Source of the DNA: CAZXCG01 sp964639205
GTDB lineage: Bacteria; Bacillota; Clostridia; Oscillospirales; Acutalibacteraceae
DNA: 64,000 nt
Direction: 5' to 3'
NCBI GenBank assembly: GCA_964639205.1
Contig: CAZXCG010000004.1
Span: 1-64,000, forward strand
The notes beneath the pieces were generated by a model, which saw only the letters and a list, made by a program, of their open reading frames with translations, was not told the origin of the DNA and made no database searches. Position numbers and translations under genes: made by a program. Positions 1 to 8,741 of the stretch are shown in pieces; positions within the stretch are counted from its first letter, which is position 1, and every line of letters begins with the position of its first letter.

Positions 1-2
1 CG

Positions 3-113
3 CTTGCCGCAATCAACCCCGATGAGATTAACCCCGCTCTTTATGCAAGCGGCAATATCTCGGATGTGCTTACCGCTTCGCCAAATTTTTTACTACGTCG
101 AAACGACAGGTAA
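3..113 (+). CDS. C-terminal end of an unidentified protein (cut by window edge)
   Basis: The third forward frame is open from the window edge to a TAA at 111-113, and the 14-bp hairpin at 127-158 follows directly, as expected after a gene end. The visible tail of about 36 residues (ending PNFLLRRNDR) reads as ordinary protein but is too short to assign to a family. The other forward frames either stop early or run through the hairpin. The call rests only on the open frame and the hairpin, so it is weak. Confidence 0.35.
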   Translation, partial: LAAINPDEINPALYASGNISDVLTASPNFLLRRNDR

Positions 114-126
114 ATTCCCGGAAAAT

Positions 127-158
127 CAGGGCGTGCAGGATTGCTCCTGCACGCCCTG
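127..158. terminator. Bidirectional hairpin terminator between convergent genes
   Basis: A perfect 14-bp inverted repeat (CAGGGCGTGCAGGA and its complement) with a 4-nt loop lies between the plus-strand tail at the window start and the end of the rubrerythrin gene. Short A/T runs flank it on both sides (AAAATTT rightward, ATTTTCC leftward). It can therefore serve convergent transcripts from both directions. Confidence 0.7.
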
Positions 159-181
159 AAAATTTAATGATGAAATTGCAA

Positions 182-724
182 TCAGCCGAAATATCTTTTA
201 AGAAGTCCGGCAAAGCCTGCGCCGTGACGTGCCTCGTCTTTAGCCATTTCATGAACAGTGTCGTGAATAGCGTCGAGGTTCTGAGCCTTTGCGCGCTTGG
301 CAAGGTCAAACTTGCCTTCGCATGCGCCTGTTTCCGCTTCTACACGAAGCTGAAGATTTTTCTTTGTGCTGTCGGTGATAACCTCGCCGAGAAGCTCCGC
401 AAATTTTGCGGCATGCTCGGCTTCTTCATAGGCGTATTTTGTGAACGCCGCAGAAATCTCCGGATAACCCTCTCTGTCTGCTACTCTTGCCATTGCAAGG
501 TACATACCGACCTCGCTGCACTCGCCGTTGAAATTGTCGCGAAGATCTGCGACAATATCTTCGGAAACGCCCTGAGCAACGCCAACCTCATGTACTGTTG
601 CGAAGCCCGCGCCGCTTTTAGACTCGTTGAACTTTGAAGCGGGGGCATTACAAACGGGACATTTTTCGGGAGGAGTGTCTCCCTCATAAACATAACCGCA
701 TACGCTGCAAACCCATTTAGCCAT
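182..724 (-). CDS. rbr: Reverse-type rubrerythrin
   Basis: Non-haem diiron peroxidase of 180 residues that reduces hydrogen peroxide in the cytoplasm of anaerobes. A short-spaced rubredoxin module is at the N-terminus (CxxC at residues 6-9 and 22-25). It is followed by a ferritin-like four-helix domain with the diiron carboxylates and histidines (EVGMY, EEAEH, EARHG). Rubredoxin first and diiron domain second is the order of clostridial reverse rubrerythrins. The start at 724 is chosen because AAGGAGGAA precedes it and the rubredoxin fold begins there; the frame stays open further upstream. It lies 19 bp behind perR and is probably co-transcribed, so it should be peroxide-induced. Confidence 0.93.
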   Translation of the reverse strand: MAKWVCSVCGYVYEGDTPPEKCPVCNAPASKFNESKSGAGFATVHEVGVAQGVSEDIVADLRDNFNGECSEVGMYLAMARVADREGYPEISAAFTKYAYEEAEHAAKFAELLGEVITDSTKKNLQLRVEAETGACEGKFDLAKRAKAQNLDAIHDTVHEMAKDEARHGAGFAGLLKRYFG

Positions 725-743
725 AGTTAATTCCTCCTTGTTT

Positions 744-1148
744 TTATAAAACTTTTTCTTTTTTCCTTTGTGAATGGCATTTGTCACACCTGCCATAAAA
801 TGTAACCTCAACACCGTCTACACAAAAGTTGCCTTGCTCAAGCCCGGTATTTAACGCCTGAAGCTCAAGACCGCTGATATCAATAATCTGCTTACAGCTG
901 CTGCAAATAAAGTGCGCGTGCGGCTCGGTTATTCCGTCAAAACGCTCTTCGCCGTCAATGTTTGCCACAGAATTAATAAGACCGTGCTTTTTAAACAAAG
1001 AAATATTGCGGTATACCGTTCCAAGGCTGAGGCTGGGGTAATCATCCTTTAGGCTTTCGTAAACCCATGCCGCGCTCGGATGCACGTTTGAATTCCTGAT
1101 GGCATTCAATATTGCCGCGCGCTTACTGCTGAAATTTTGCCGCTTCAT
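744..1148 (-). CDS. perR: Fur-family peroxide-responsive repressor PerR
   Basis: Fur-family metalloregulator of 134 residues: N-terminal winged helix (about 1-80) and C-terminal dimerisation domain. The structural zinc cysteines are CSSC and CDKC. The segment [11 protein letters not shown]...IIDIS carries the Asp, His, His and Asp ligands at the positions of Bacillus PerR D85, H91, H93 and D104. The last of these is Asp rather than the Glu typical of Fur, which favours peroxide sensing over iron sensing. It lies directly upstream of rubrerythrin, and an ATAAT-N-ATTAT inverted repeat sits 18 bp before its start, suggesting autoregulation of a perR-rbr operon. Confidence 0.85.
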   Translation of the reverse strand: MKRQNFSSKRAAILNAIRNSNVHPSAAWVYESLKDDYPSLSLGTVYRNISLFKKHGLINSVANIDGEERFDGITEPHAHFICSSCKQIIDISGLELQALNTGLEQGNFCVDGVEVTFYGRCDKCHSQRKKEKVL

Positions 1149-1165
1149 ATCTGCTGTCCTTTAAA

Positions 1166-1180
1166 CGATAATGATTATTG
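1166..1180 (-). promoter_or_regulatory. PerR/Fur-type operator upstream of perR-rbr
   Basis: A 7-1-7-like inverted repeat with a perfect ATAAT-G-ATTAT core lies just before perR. It matches 10 of 14 informative positions of the Bacillus PerR box and 11 of 14 of the Fur box, so the sequence alone cannot tell the two apart. The downstream gene being a PerR makes autoregulation the simplest reading. Confidence 0.6.
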
Positions 1181-1237
1181 ATTTCAAATGTATGATAGCA
1201 TATTTGCTTGAGTTTGTAAAGGGGTTTTAAAAAATTT

Positions 1238-1693
1238 TTATTTTTCGGCAAGAAGCTTATTCAGCTCTTCCATAAAAGTGTTGATGTCTTTAAACTGGCG
1301 GTAAACGGAGGCGAAGCGTACGTAGGCAACCTCGTCAATTTTTTTAAGCTCCTGCATTGCAAGCTCTCCTATGTATTTTGAAGTAATTTCGCGGTCAAGC
1401 GTGTTTTGCAGGGCATACTCTATGCTTGCAACTATTTTTTCAATTTGGTCCACCGAAACCGGACGTTTCTCACAGGCGCGCAAAAGTCCGACGGTGAGCT
1501 TTTCACGATCAAAGGCTTCGCGCGATTTGTCGCGCTTTACTACAATAAGCGGGACAGTCTCGATCACCTCATAGGTTGTGAACCGCCTTCCGCATTTGAG
1601 GCACTCACGGCGGCGGCGGATCCTCTCGTTGTCGTCTGTCGGGCGGGAATCAACAACCCTGCTCTCCTCAAATCCGCAATAAGGACATTTCAT
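1238..1693 (-). CDS. nrdR: Transcriptional repressor NrdR
   Basis: Repressor of ribonucleotide reductase genes that senses nucleotides. It has 151 residues, the usual family length. The N-terminal zinc ribbon uses C3, C6, C31 and C34 (MKCPYCG and ECLKCG), followed by the basic RRRR stretch. An ATP-cone domain covers about residues 49-139. GGAAGGAG precedes the ATG with good spacing. It follows pulA by about 50 bp, so read-through from pulA is possible. No ribonucleotide reductase gene is in the window, so its targets lie elsewhere. Confidence 0.95.
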   Translation of the reverse strand: MKCPYCGFEESRVVDSRPTDDNERIRRRRECLKCGRRFTTYEVIETVPLIVVKRDKSREAFDREKLTVGLLRACEKRPVSVDQIEKIVASIEYALQNTLDREITSKYIGELAMQELKKIDEVAYVRFASVYRQFKDINTFMEELNKLLAEK

Positions 1694-1744
1694 AATAATT
1701 AACGCTCCTTCCGTTTAACGCATAATATGCGATTTTTTAATAGT

Positions 1745-3739
1745 TTATTTGTAGCCTACCATTATAACAGCGCTGTTCGGCGCGGCTGTTACCCTGCCAT
1801 CGCTTACCATATCGAGCATTTCAAGACCGGCAGACCTGCTGTCGGCTATAACAACCCACTCGCGCAATCCGTGAGTATCCTCAATCGAAACTTCGCGCTC
1901 CTCCGGGTTGCCGTTAAATATTGCGCATACGCAGCGCCAGCCGCTTTTAGCGTGCGCATTGTCCAAAGTATATGCCACAACGCCCGAGGGCGCGTTTTTA
2001 AAAAAATGTATGGAATTGGCGCTTTTGACGGTGCTGTCGCAAAAAGGGGCAAAACATTTGCGAATCTTGATAAGCTGGCGGTAATACTCGGCGACGTCGG
2101 AAAATACAATAAGATTTTGCCAATCTATCATATTAAGATAAGGTGAAGATTTGTAGCTGTTGCGGTCGCCGTTTTTACTGCGGCAGAACTCTTCTCCCGC
2201 CAAAAAGAACGGAATGCCCTGCGAGGTGAGCAGTATAGCCGCGCACAGCTTATTCATGGCGACGAGATTTTCGTATCTTTCTTTAAAATTTACATTCCCG
2301 CAGCAGGAGGAAACAAGCTTGTCATAGAGAGTGAAATTATCGTGGCAGGAGGCGTAGTTGAGAGTTTGCGTCGGCGCTTTTGCCCAGCCGCAAAAACCGT
2401 TTGACTGTCCCTCGGCTCCGGTGATTATATTGTTCGTGTCATATCCGTTTTGCAGGAAGCCGCGTGAGCCGGGGTCAAAAGCGTTGCCCTTGAGAGCGTC
2501 GCGGATATTATCGTTAAATACGGCTATTCGCTCGCTTAAAAGCCCGAGATTCCGTTTTGTAGCCATTACGGTTTTGGGATAAACGGCGGTCGCCATTTCC
2601 CAGCCCTCGCCGTAGATGAGGATGGATTTGCCGTTTTCGAGAGTATCAAGCCTGCTGCGTATGTCGTTCATAACGTCTGTATCGTGCAGACCCATAAGAT
2701 CAAAACGGAAGCCGTCTATGTGGTATTCGCTTGCCCAATAAAGCACACTGTCAACAATAAATTTGTGAACCATAACGCGTTCGCTGGCTATGTCGTTCCC
2801 GCAGCCCGAGCCGTTTGACCAGCTTCCGTCGGAATTTATGCGGTAATAATAGTCGGGAACCGTGCGATTAAAATAGGAATCCGCGCCGTGATAGGTGTGG
2901 TTGTACACTACGTCCATTACGACGCCGATTCCGGCGTTGTGCAAAGCCTGAATCATCTGCTTGCATTCGCGCACGCGCACAGCGCCGTCATAGGGGTTGG
3001 TGGAGTAGCTGCCCTCGGGCGCGTTATAGTTGAGCGGGTCGTAGCCCCAGTTATACTGCATACCGCTCTCGTCGCTTTCGTCAACGGTTGCAAAATCAAA
3101 AAAAGGGTTTATCTGCACATGAGTAACGCCGAGCCTTTTAAGGTAGTCAAGGCAGGTGGAAGGCGCGTCTTCCCTGCCGTTGACGGTAGTGCCGCTCTGT
3201 GTAAACGCCAAAAACTTGCCGCGGTACTTTTCGGCAACTCCGGAGCTTTCCGAAAAAGAAAAATCCTTTACGTGGGTTTCCCAGATTACGGCGTCGGTCT
3301 GATTACCTTTGAATACACGGCGATCCCTGTCCCAGCCCTCCGGGTTTGTAAGCGTCAGGTCAAGCACCATGCCGCGTTTGCCGTTTACCCCGACCGAGCG
3401 CGCGTAAACATCGACAACCTCGTTCACTCTTTCGCCAAAGGTTACAAGGTAAGTGTAGTATAACCCGCTGACCGACAGCGGGCGGCTTGTTTCCCAAATT
3501 CCGTTCTCATTTTCGAATTTCATAGGGTATACGCCTATTTCGCGGGAGCCGTTTTCGGCGTCGCTTCCTGCAGAATAAAGCTTAAGCGAGACACTGTCCG
3601 CAGTCGGCGCCCAGACCTTAAAAAGAATTTTATCTTCTTTAAAGGTAACTCCCAAATCATCGCCGATATACGCGCGGGAGTCAAGCTGATGTGCGCGGCG
3701 CATAAAAATATTGTTGTTATATTCAAAAGTATTTTCCAT
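1745..3739 (-). CDS. pulA: Type I pullulanase (glycogen debranching)
   Basis: GH13 debranching enzyme of 664 residues that hydrolyses alpha-1,6 branch points. An N-terminal CBM48-like domain (about 25-115) precedes the catalytic barrel. The type I pullulanase signature YNWGYDP is at 229-235. Conserved regions follow: DVVYNH (276-281), GFRFDLMG with nucleophile D347, YGEGW with acid/base E378, and HDN (466-468). There is no signal peptide, so it is probably intracellular and works on glycogen or imported maltodextrin, fitting the glycogen phosphorylase gene at 14.3-16.7 kb. Confidence 0.93.
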   Translation of the reverse strand: MENTFEYNNNIFMRRAHQLDSRAYIGDDLGVTFKEDKILFKVWAPTADSVSLKLYSAGSDAENGSREIGVYPMKFENENGIWETSRPLSVSGLYYTYLVTFGERVNEVVDVYARSVGVNGKRGMVLDLTLTNPEGWDRDRRVFKGNQTDAVIWETHVKDFSFSESSGVAEKYRGKFLAFTQSGTTVNGREDAPSTCLDYLKRLGVTHVQINPFFDFATVDESDESGMQYNWGYDPLNYNAPEGSYSTNPYDGAVRVRECKQMIQALHNAGIGVVMDVVYNHTYHGADSYFNRTVPDYYYRINSDGSWSNGSGCGNDIASERVMVHKFIVDSVLYWASEYHIDGFRFDLMGLHDTDVMNDIRSRLDTLENGKSILIYGEGWEMATAVYPKTVMATKRNLGLLSERIAVFNDNIRDALKGNAFDPGSRGFLQNGYDTNNIITGAEGQSNGFCGWAKAPTQTLNYASCHDNFTLYDKLVSSCCGNVNFKERYENLVAMNKLCAAILLTSQGIPFFLAGEEFCRSKNGDRNSYKSSPYLNMIDWQNLIVFSDVAEYYRQLIKIRKCFAPFCDSTVKSANSIHFFKNAPSGVVAYTLDNAHAKSGWRCVCAIFNGNPEEREVSIEDTHGLREWVVIADSRSAGLEMLDMVSDGRVTAAPNSAVIMVGYK

Positions 3740-3891
3740 ACTCTAAGTAACCTCTTTTGTGTAAAAGTGATTTTCAGCCGGATGCTTACTAAGTAATTTT
3801 ATCACGCGGCTCAGGCATTATTTTTCTAAAAAAGAATTAAGTGCTCGGTCAACATAAAAACCGCAATTCATATAAACAAGCCGTCTCTTAT

Positions 3892-3951
3892 TTTTCAGGC
3901 AGCTAACGCTGCCTTTTGCCTCGTTGAATGACGGAGCAAAGCACATTATGT
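3892..3951 (-). repeat. Dispersed structured repeat, copy B (truncated)
   Basis: About 60 bp matching the 5' part of the window's 142-bp repeat family in minus orientation. It has the GGCAGCTAACGCTGCC hairpin, the GTTGAATGACGG block and a decayed first hairpin (GGAGCAAAGCAC). The 3' half, with the CCGCC hairpin, is missing. It occupies most of the gap between pulA and the radical SAM gene. Confidence 0.75.
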
Positions 3952-3970
3952 AATTTCTGAAAATAATTTT

Positions 3971-4834
3971 CTACAGCTTGGCTATCGCGTTTAAAACTCT
4001 TTTTTTATCGGCGCTCCACTCAGGAGCAACGAGCAGGCGTTTATCGCCGTCGCCCGTAAGCCTGTGAACCACCACGTTTGCAGGCAAAGCTGATATACAT
4101 TTTTTAAGAATATCGAGGTATTCCTGCATAGAAAGCGGTTTTACTTCGCCGCGCAGGTACATCTGCTCAAGCCGGGTTCCTCGCAGAATATGGAGGAGCT
4201 GAAGCTTAATTCCATCGGTGACGTTTCCCACGTATTTTACCGTTTGGAGCATTTGCTCCGGTGTTTCTCCGGGCAGCCCCAATATGACGTGAGTTACAAC
4301 CTCAACCCCGATTCCGTGCAGTCTTTGCACGGCGTCGTCATATACCGAAAGCTCATAGCAGCGGTTAATAAGGCGCGCTGTTTCGCCGTGTACGGTTTGC
4401 AGCCCCAGCTCCACCCAAACCGGCTTTATTCGGTTAAGTCTTTCGAGCAAAGAAATCACGCCTTCCGGCAGGCAATCGGGGCGCGTGGCAATAGAAAGCG
4501 CCGCAATATCTTTATGCAAAATAGCCTGTGAAAATATTTTTTCCAGATAATCAACAGGGGCGTAAGTGTTGGTATAAGCCTGAAAGTAGGCTATGTACTT
4601 CCCGCTTTTTATCTTTTTAGACACTTTTTGTTTTGCCTGTTCTATCTGTTCTTTTATGCCGAGAGCCGGCGAAGCGGCAAATTCCCCCGAGCCTCCGCCG
4701 CTGCAAAAAATACAGCCGCCGGTTCCGAGCGTTCCGTCGCGGTTTGGGCAGGTCAATCCGGCGTTCAGGCTGAGCTTATACACCTTTTGCCCGAAGGTCT
4801 CTTTAAGATACCGATTAAGCGAATAATATTCCAT
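3971..4834 (-). CDS. Radical SAM protein, TIGR01212 (YtqA/YhcC) family
   Basis: Radical SAM enzyme of 287 residues, usual length for the family. The [4Fe-4S] cysteines are C29, C41 and C44, with the long first spacing (x11, then x2) that typifies this family, followed by GGGSGEF. The N-terminus YYSLNRYLKETFG matches family starts, so the ATG at 4834 is well placed. No Shine-Dalgarno sequence is visible: a dispersed repeat copy begins 3 bp upstream of the start codon and replaces the expected leader. The substrate of the family is not established; a tRNA modification role has been suggested for homologues. Confidence 0.88.
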   Translation of the reverse strand: MEYYSLNRYLKETFGQKVYKLSLNAGLTCPNRDGTLGTGGCIFCSGGGSGEFAASPALGIKEQIEQAKQKVSKKIKSGKYIAYFQAYTNTYAPVDYLEKIFSQAILHKDIAALSIATRPDCLPEGVISLLERLNRIKPVWVELGLQTVHGETARLINRCYELSVYDDAVQRLHGIGVEVVTHVILGLPGETPEQMLQTVKYVGNVTDGIKLQLLHILRGTRLEQMYLRGEVKPLSMQEYLDILKKCISALPANVVVHRLTGDGDKRLLVAPEWSADKKRVLNAIAKL

Positions 4835-4837
4835 ATA

Positions 4838-4977
4838 TTCAATAATGGGCTTTGCCCCGTCGGTCAGTGTGGCAAAGGGCAGCGTCAGCTGCCCGAGAAA
4901 TCAGCGGGGTTGTACCCCCCGCTGATTCCGAAAACGGAACCCGCCGCCTTGGAGGCGGGATGTCTTTGCCTAAGTTA
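4838..4977 (+). repeat. Dispersed structured repeat, copy A
   Basis: Near-complete copy, TTCAATAATGGGC to CTTTGCCTAAGTTA. Hairpins: GGGCTTTGCCC; GGGCAGCGTCAGCTGCCC; AATCAGCGGGG with CCCCGCTGATT; TTCCG-AAAA-CGGAA; CCGCCTTGGAGGCGG. GGCAAAG near the start can pair with CTTTGCC at the end and close the whole element. It lies between queH and the radical SAM gene, 3 bp from the latter's start codon. Confidence 0.9.
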
Positions 4978-4980
4978 TAT

Positions 4981-5631
4981 TTAAGCCCTGCGCGCTTTTT
5001 CTTTTTCTTCGCGCTTTTTTTCCTCAGCACGGCGGGAGAAAACACAACCGCAGTAATTCTGCCGGTACAGCTTATATTCGGCGGAAAGAACGAGGCTGCG
5101 CTTATAGCCCTCGCGTTTTTTAAAATCCGAGCAAAGGTAAGGCACGCCGTATTCGGAAGCAATGCTCTCGCCGATTTCGTTTATTACAGCCGCGTTTTTC
5201 AACGGACTTAGCGTAAGCGTCGTCGCAAAAAATGCATATTTGCCTTCTTTTGCGAGCCGCGCTGTGTAGGAAAGACGCAGCTCAAAGCATTTTCGGCATC
5301 GCGCACCGCCCTCGGGCTCATTTTCAAGGCCCTTAACCGCGCTGAAAAACTGTTCGGGGGCATATTCGCCGGCAATCACGGAAACGCTGTTTGGCATGGG
5401 CATTTGAGCGCAGAGACGACGCTGTTCGCCAAGTCGAAGGTTATATTCCCCGGCGCTTGTAATGTTGGGGTTGAAATACAAAACCGTTATTTCAAAATAT
5501 CTTGACAAATATTCCAAAACATAGCTGCTGCAAGGAGCGCAGCAGCTATGCAGCAGGAGCCGTTTGAGCGGCTGCTTTGAAACCGATTCGAGCAGAGCGT
5601 CCATTTCTCTTTGAAAATTACGTTTATTCAT
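4981..5631 (-). CDS. queH: Epoxyqueuosine reductase QueH
   Basis: Last step of queuosine synthesis, reduction of epoxyqueuosine in tRNA, by the QueH (DUF208) family that replaces QueG in many Firmicutes. It has 216 residues. The conserved cysteine sets are present: C30, C31 and C34 (HSCCAPCS), CRKCFELR, and CGCVFS near the C-terminus, the ligands of the iron-sulfur and diiron centre. The start at 5631 overlaps the HAD gene stop by 4 nt (ATGA), so translation is probably coupled. A probable queuosine-salvage operon lies at the other end of the window. Confidence 0.93.
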   Translation of the reverse strand: MNKRNFQREMDALLESVSKQPLKRLLLHSCCAPCSSYVLEYLSRYFEITVLYFNPNITSAGEYNLRLGEQRRLCAQMPMPNSVSVIAGEYAPEQFFSAVKGLENEPEGGARCRKCFELRLSYTARLAKEGKYAFFATTLTLSPLKNAAVINEIGESIASEYGVPYLCSDFKKREGYKRSLVLSAEYKLYRQNYCGCVFSRRAEEKKREEKEKARRA

Positions 5632-6275
5632 AGCGATAAAACTTCCATAGGCGAAGCTATAAGCGCAGGCGCTCCCGCCGCTATAAGCTCCTCTTTGCTT
5701 CTGAAGCCCCAAAGTACGCCGCACATGGGAACCCCGGCGTTCCTTGCGGTGTAAACGTCTACGTCGCTGTCGCCGAAATACAGGCAGTTTTTCTTATCTA
5801 CGTTCATAATCCGCAGCATTGCCTCCAGCGCCTCTCCGTTCGGCTTGCGTTTGTACTTTGCCTGCTGTCCCCATGCAAGCGCAAATCGGATTTGAGGGTA
5901 AAGCTCGCTTAAAATTCTGTCTACAAACTCATTCGGCTTGTTGGAAAGCACCGCAATTTTTGCTCCGCGCTCCGTAAGCGTTTTAAGCATATCGTTACAA
6001 CCCTCGTAGGCGGTGGTATTATCCATACTGTGAAGCGCGTATTCCTCATCGAAAACCCTGCGCACGGTTTTGCGAAGCTCAATGTCGGAATAAGCTTCTC
6101 CCATGGCTTTTTGCAAAAGCACGTCTCTGCCGTTGCCGACAAAAGCCTTATAGCTTTCTATACCGTGCTCGGGCAGATTCGCTTTGACAAGCCCCTTATT
6201 TACGCTTTCCGCAAGGTCGCGCAGGGAATTTACAAGCGTTCCGTCCAAATCGAACACATATAACTCAGTCATCAT
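5628..6275 (-). CDS. HAD-superfamily phosphatase, phosphoglycolate phosphatase-like
   Basis: Cytoplasmic HAD hydrolase of 215 residues. Motif I is FDLDGTLVNS (D9 and D11), motif II is SNKPNEF, and motif III/IV is the YFGDSDVDVYTARNAG region. The cap domain between motifs I and II is Gph/PgmB-like. The substrate cannot be read from sequence. The start at 6275 follows GGGAGG with 6-nt spacing, although an ATG 3 nt later is equally possible. It overlaps the end of the upstream lipoprotein gene by 11 nt and queH by 4 nt, making a tight three-gene unit. Confidence 0.85.
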   Translation of the reverse strand: MMTELYVFDLDGTLVNSLRDLAESVNKGLVKANLPEHGIESYKAFVGNGRDVLLQKAMGEAYSDIELRKTVRRVFDEEYALHSMDNTTAYEGCNDMLKTLTERGAKIAVLSNKPNEFVDRILSELYPQIRFALAWGQQAKYKRKPNGEALEAMLRIMNVDKKNCLYFGDSDVDVYTARNAGVPMCGVLWGFRSKEELIAAGAPALIASPMEVLSL

Positions 6276-8100
6276 TTTCTTCCTCCCGGACATTTTCGGG
6301 CGCTGAGCCTTCTGAGCTCCGGCGGAACAGCGGCTGTTTTTTTGAAACGGCTTCTCTTCTGCCCTTATGCTTTAAATCTTTGCAGCAGAAGAGGATACAA
6401 AAGCACACCGTTATAACCGTCAGCAATACCGAAAACAGCGTGTAGCTGCGGATAGCTCCCGGATTTGCAACGACGCCGCTGTAGGAAATTTCCGCCTGAC
6501 CGCCCGTGAAAGTAACTGTGAAGGATCCGGATTTATCGGGCTTTGATACAGACTGCGAAACGTCCGCATAAGATGCTTCAAGCTTGCGCAGTGATTCGCT
6601 TGAATTGGGGATAACCGTGTATTTTATCGGCACGGAGGAATTCTGAGCATTAAGCAGATAGCTGATATTTATATAATCCTTAAAGGATGTATTTGTTGTC
6701 AGGGAATAACGCGGTGATTTGGTGCTGTAGGCCGTGTAATTTCCGGAACCGAAAAGCTCGGCGGTCTGCATACTGATTTCGCCGGGCGTGCCCTGTACCG
6801 TCACGCGGCAGGCTATATATTCGCCGATACTCAGCTTTGTAACGTTCGCGCCCTTTGTTGACAGGTAGTTATAGGCATAGCTCTGCGCCTTTTGACCGTC
6901 GTAAGAAGAATAAAGAAAATCAAGCGTTCTTGTGAAATATCCGTCTCCCTCATTTTGCAGGGTATAATTGATGCTCTCTATGCGGTACTGGATTCCGTCC
7001 GGGATTTTCAGCCTGATCATATTTGAGCTTCCCTCATAGCTGAATGTGGTTCCCTGCCATTCACCCGCGGCAATCCATTGACCGCGGCTGTAAAGCTGAG
7101 CGTCGCCCTTTGTGGTTTCGGCGGGCAAACTGTAGGTATATGTAAGAGGAACGCTTTGGTTATCTGCGCTGAAAAAGTTTGACAGATTAAGCTTTTCCTC
7201 AAAATCAAGTCCCTCTGAAAGCGGCGTGCTTGCGTTTGTCTCGTCGCCGTAAAAAACCTCGCAGTCGTCGGTTCCGAGCATTTTATTTGTAACCTCGCAA
7301 AGCTCGGTGACATTAAGATCCTGAAAAATAACAAGATACTCCTGATTTCCGCCCTGTAATGACCATCCGTTGAAGACGGCGCGGTCGTCGGTTAGGCTTT
7401 CAAAATAATTTTTCAGCCTGTCGCCGAGCTGCTGATAAACAGCGTCCGAAACAGCCAAAGTAAAGCGGCGCTCGTAACGGCCGTCCTTTGTATTGCCGGT
7501 TTCAATTTTGATTGATTCTATAGGATAGCCTTCGATTTCGGCAATATCTATTTGCTCTCCGGCAGAATAGATTTCTCCGTTTATATTTACTGTGTTCGAA
7601 GTATAGGCATAGTTGAGGTTGTCCGCAGACACAGCGTCCGATACGGCCTCGATCATCCAGTGTATGAGCTCAGATACGGAAAAGTCCTCGGATATGCGTA
7701 CTCCCGTCGTCAGAATATTGTCGGGCTTTGCCGCAGCGACCGAAGCCTCGCGCCCCAAAAGCGCAGAGACTTTGTCTGTATAATCCTGAAATGAGGAAAA
7801 ATTTATATCAAAGGTAAATCGATTGCCTCCTTCGGCGGTTATGCACTCGGAAAGCGCAAACGCCTCGGAATCACCCTCATATACGGGCATATTGCTTTTA
7901 AGAGCGGCTGAAATGACCTCCTTATCAAAATCAAACGGGAAAACAACCGAAATACTTCTGCTGCCCGCAAATTCCCCGTCAATTTTAAGCAGGCTTTCAA
8001 CGCTCGCCGTTTTTTCCCCGCAGCCGGAGAGCACAACCGCAGCCGCAGCAATCAGCAGAAAAGCAAGAGATACGCAAATTATTCTTTTGGCTTTTTTCAT
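6265..8100 (-). CDS. Large lipoprotein with internal repeats and a C-terminal membrane anchor
   Basis: Family not recognised. 611 residues with a lipoprotein signal peptide (hydrophobic stretch ending VVLSGCG). One transmembrane helix lies near residues 550-575, followed by a basic, charged tail (CKDLKHKGRRE). The protein would be tethered outside the membrane by both lipid and helix. Two segments match each other: LNLSNFFSADNQSVPLTYTY and INISYLLNAQNSSVPIKYTV. Longer beta-rich stretches also look like divergent repeats. It heads a unit with the HAD phosphatase and queH, perhaps only by proximity. The start is the ATG of MKKAKR. Confidence 0.75.
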   Translation of the reverse strand: MKKAKRIICVSLAFLLIAAAAVVLSGCGEKTASVESLLKIDGEFAGSRSISVVFPFDFDKEVISAALKSNMPVYEGDSEAFALSECITAEGGNRFTFDINFSSFQDYTDKVSALLGREASVAAAKPDNILTTGVRISEDFSVSELIHWMIEAVSDAVSADNLNYAYTSNTVNINGEIYSAGEQIDIAEIEGYPIESIKIETGNTKDGRYERRFTLAVSDAVYQQLGDRLKNYFESLTDDRAVFNGWSLQGGNQEYLVIFQDLNVTELCEVTNKMLGTDDCEVFYGDETNASTPLSEGLDFEEKLNLSNFFSADNQSVPLTYTYSLPAETTKGDAQLYSRGQWIAAGEWQGTTFSYEGSSNMIRLKIPDGIQYRIESINYTLQNEGDGYFTRTLDFLYSSYDGQKAQSYAYNYLSTKGANVTKLSIGEYIACRVTVQGTPGEISMQTAELFGSGNYTAYSTKSPRYSLTTNTSFKDYINISYLLNAQNSSVPIKYTVIPNSSESLRKLEASYADVSQSVSKPDKSGSFTVTFTGGQAEISYSGVVANPGAIRSYTLFSVLLTVITVCFCILFCCKDLKHKGRREAVSKKQPLFRRSSEGSAPENVREEENDD

Positions 8101-8159
8101 ATACAATTTCCTTTCCGTTTTTCATTTCCTTTTTTGCAAGCTTACCGGCATAAGCCGCC

Positions 8160-8741
8160 CTATTCCTGCTTCAACACGACCGCACGGCAAGGAGAAGCTT
8201 CGGTAAAATTCATCTTCAGCGGAAACGCGCAAAGCAGGTATTCACCGTCTGTAACTTCGCTCAAATCTAAATTTTCAAGCACTGCAATGCTTGCGCGCGC
8301 AAGCTCTCTGTGGGTTTCCGCCTCGTCAAAATCAACCGCTATGGAGGAAGCGTCGGTACCCACCAGCACTACGTCGCTGTCGGCAAGCACGGAAGCCGCG
8401 CTGCGCGACAAAAAAGCCTTGCCGCCGCCCTTGAAAAGAATTCTTGTTTTGCAAAGCGGCAAAAGCAGATCCATATCTTCGCCTGTGAGCACGCCCTCGA
8501 CCGTAACTATGGTACACTTTCCGTAAAAGGTTGAAAGCCTGAGACTTATTACAGGCTCGCCCATATTGTCAAAATGAAGCGGAGCGTCAATATGAGTACC
8601 TGCATGGCTGCTCATACTAAGCATACTGAGGTTATATTCGTCACCGTCGTCAATGCGTTTTATAAACGTGCATTCGGACTTCGGATCGCCCGGATAAACC
8701 TCGCTTTCAAAAATTTCGCGTGAAATATCATATAAAAGCAT
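8160..8741 (-). CDS. Cyclase-family metal-dependent hydrolase (kynurenine formamidase-like)
   Basis: Protein of 193 residues in the PF04199 cyclase family, which includes kynurenine formamidases and other metal-dependent amide hydrolases. The metal-binding signature HAGTHIDAPLHF is present around residues 46-57, and the N-terminal DISREIFESEVYPGDP is typical. No tryptophan-catabolism neighbours are visible, so the substrate is open. The gene is complete and lacks a signal peptide, so it is cytoplasmic. Confidence 0.82.
   Translation of the reverse strand: MLLYDISREIFESEVYPGDPKSECTFIKRIDDGDEYNLSMLSMSSHAGTHIDAPLHFDNMGEPVISLRLSTFYGKCTIVTVEGVLTGEDMDLLLPLCKTRILFKGGGKAFLSRSAASVLADSDVVLVGTDASSIAVDFDEAETHRELARASIAVLENLDLSEVTDGEYLLCAFPLKMNFTEASPCRAVVLKQE

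Noticed and set aside
4838..4977. Repeat family as HEARO/IsrB-type RNA
   Set aside because: Size and GC-rich folding are suggestive, but I could not match the conserved HEARO core or the ATGA/GTGA insertion site and no IsrB gene is present; needs a covariance-model search.
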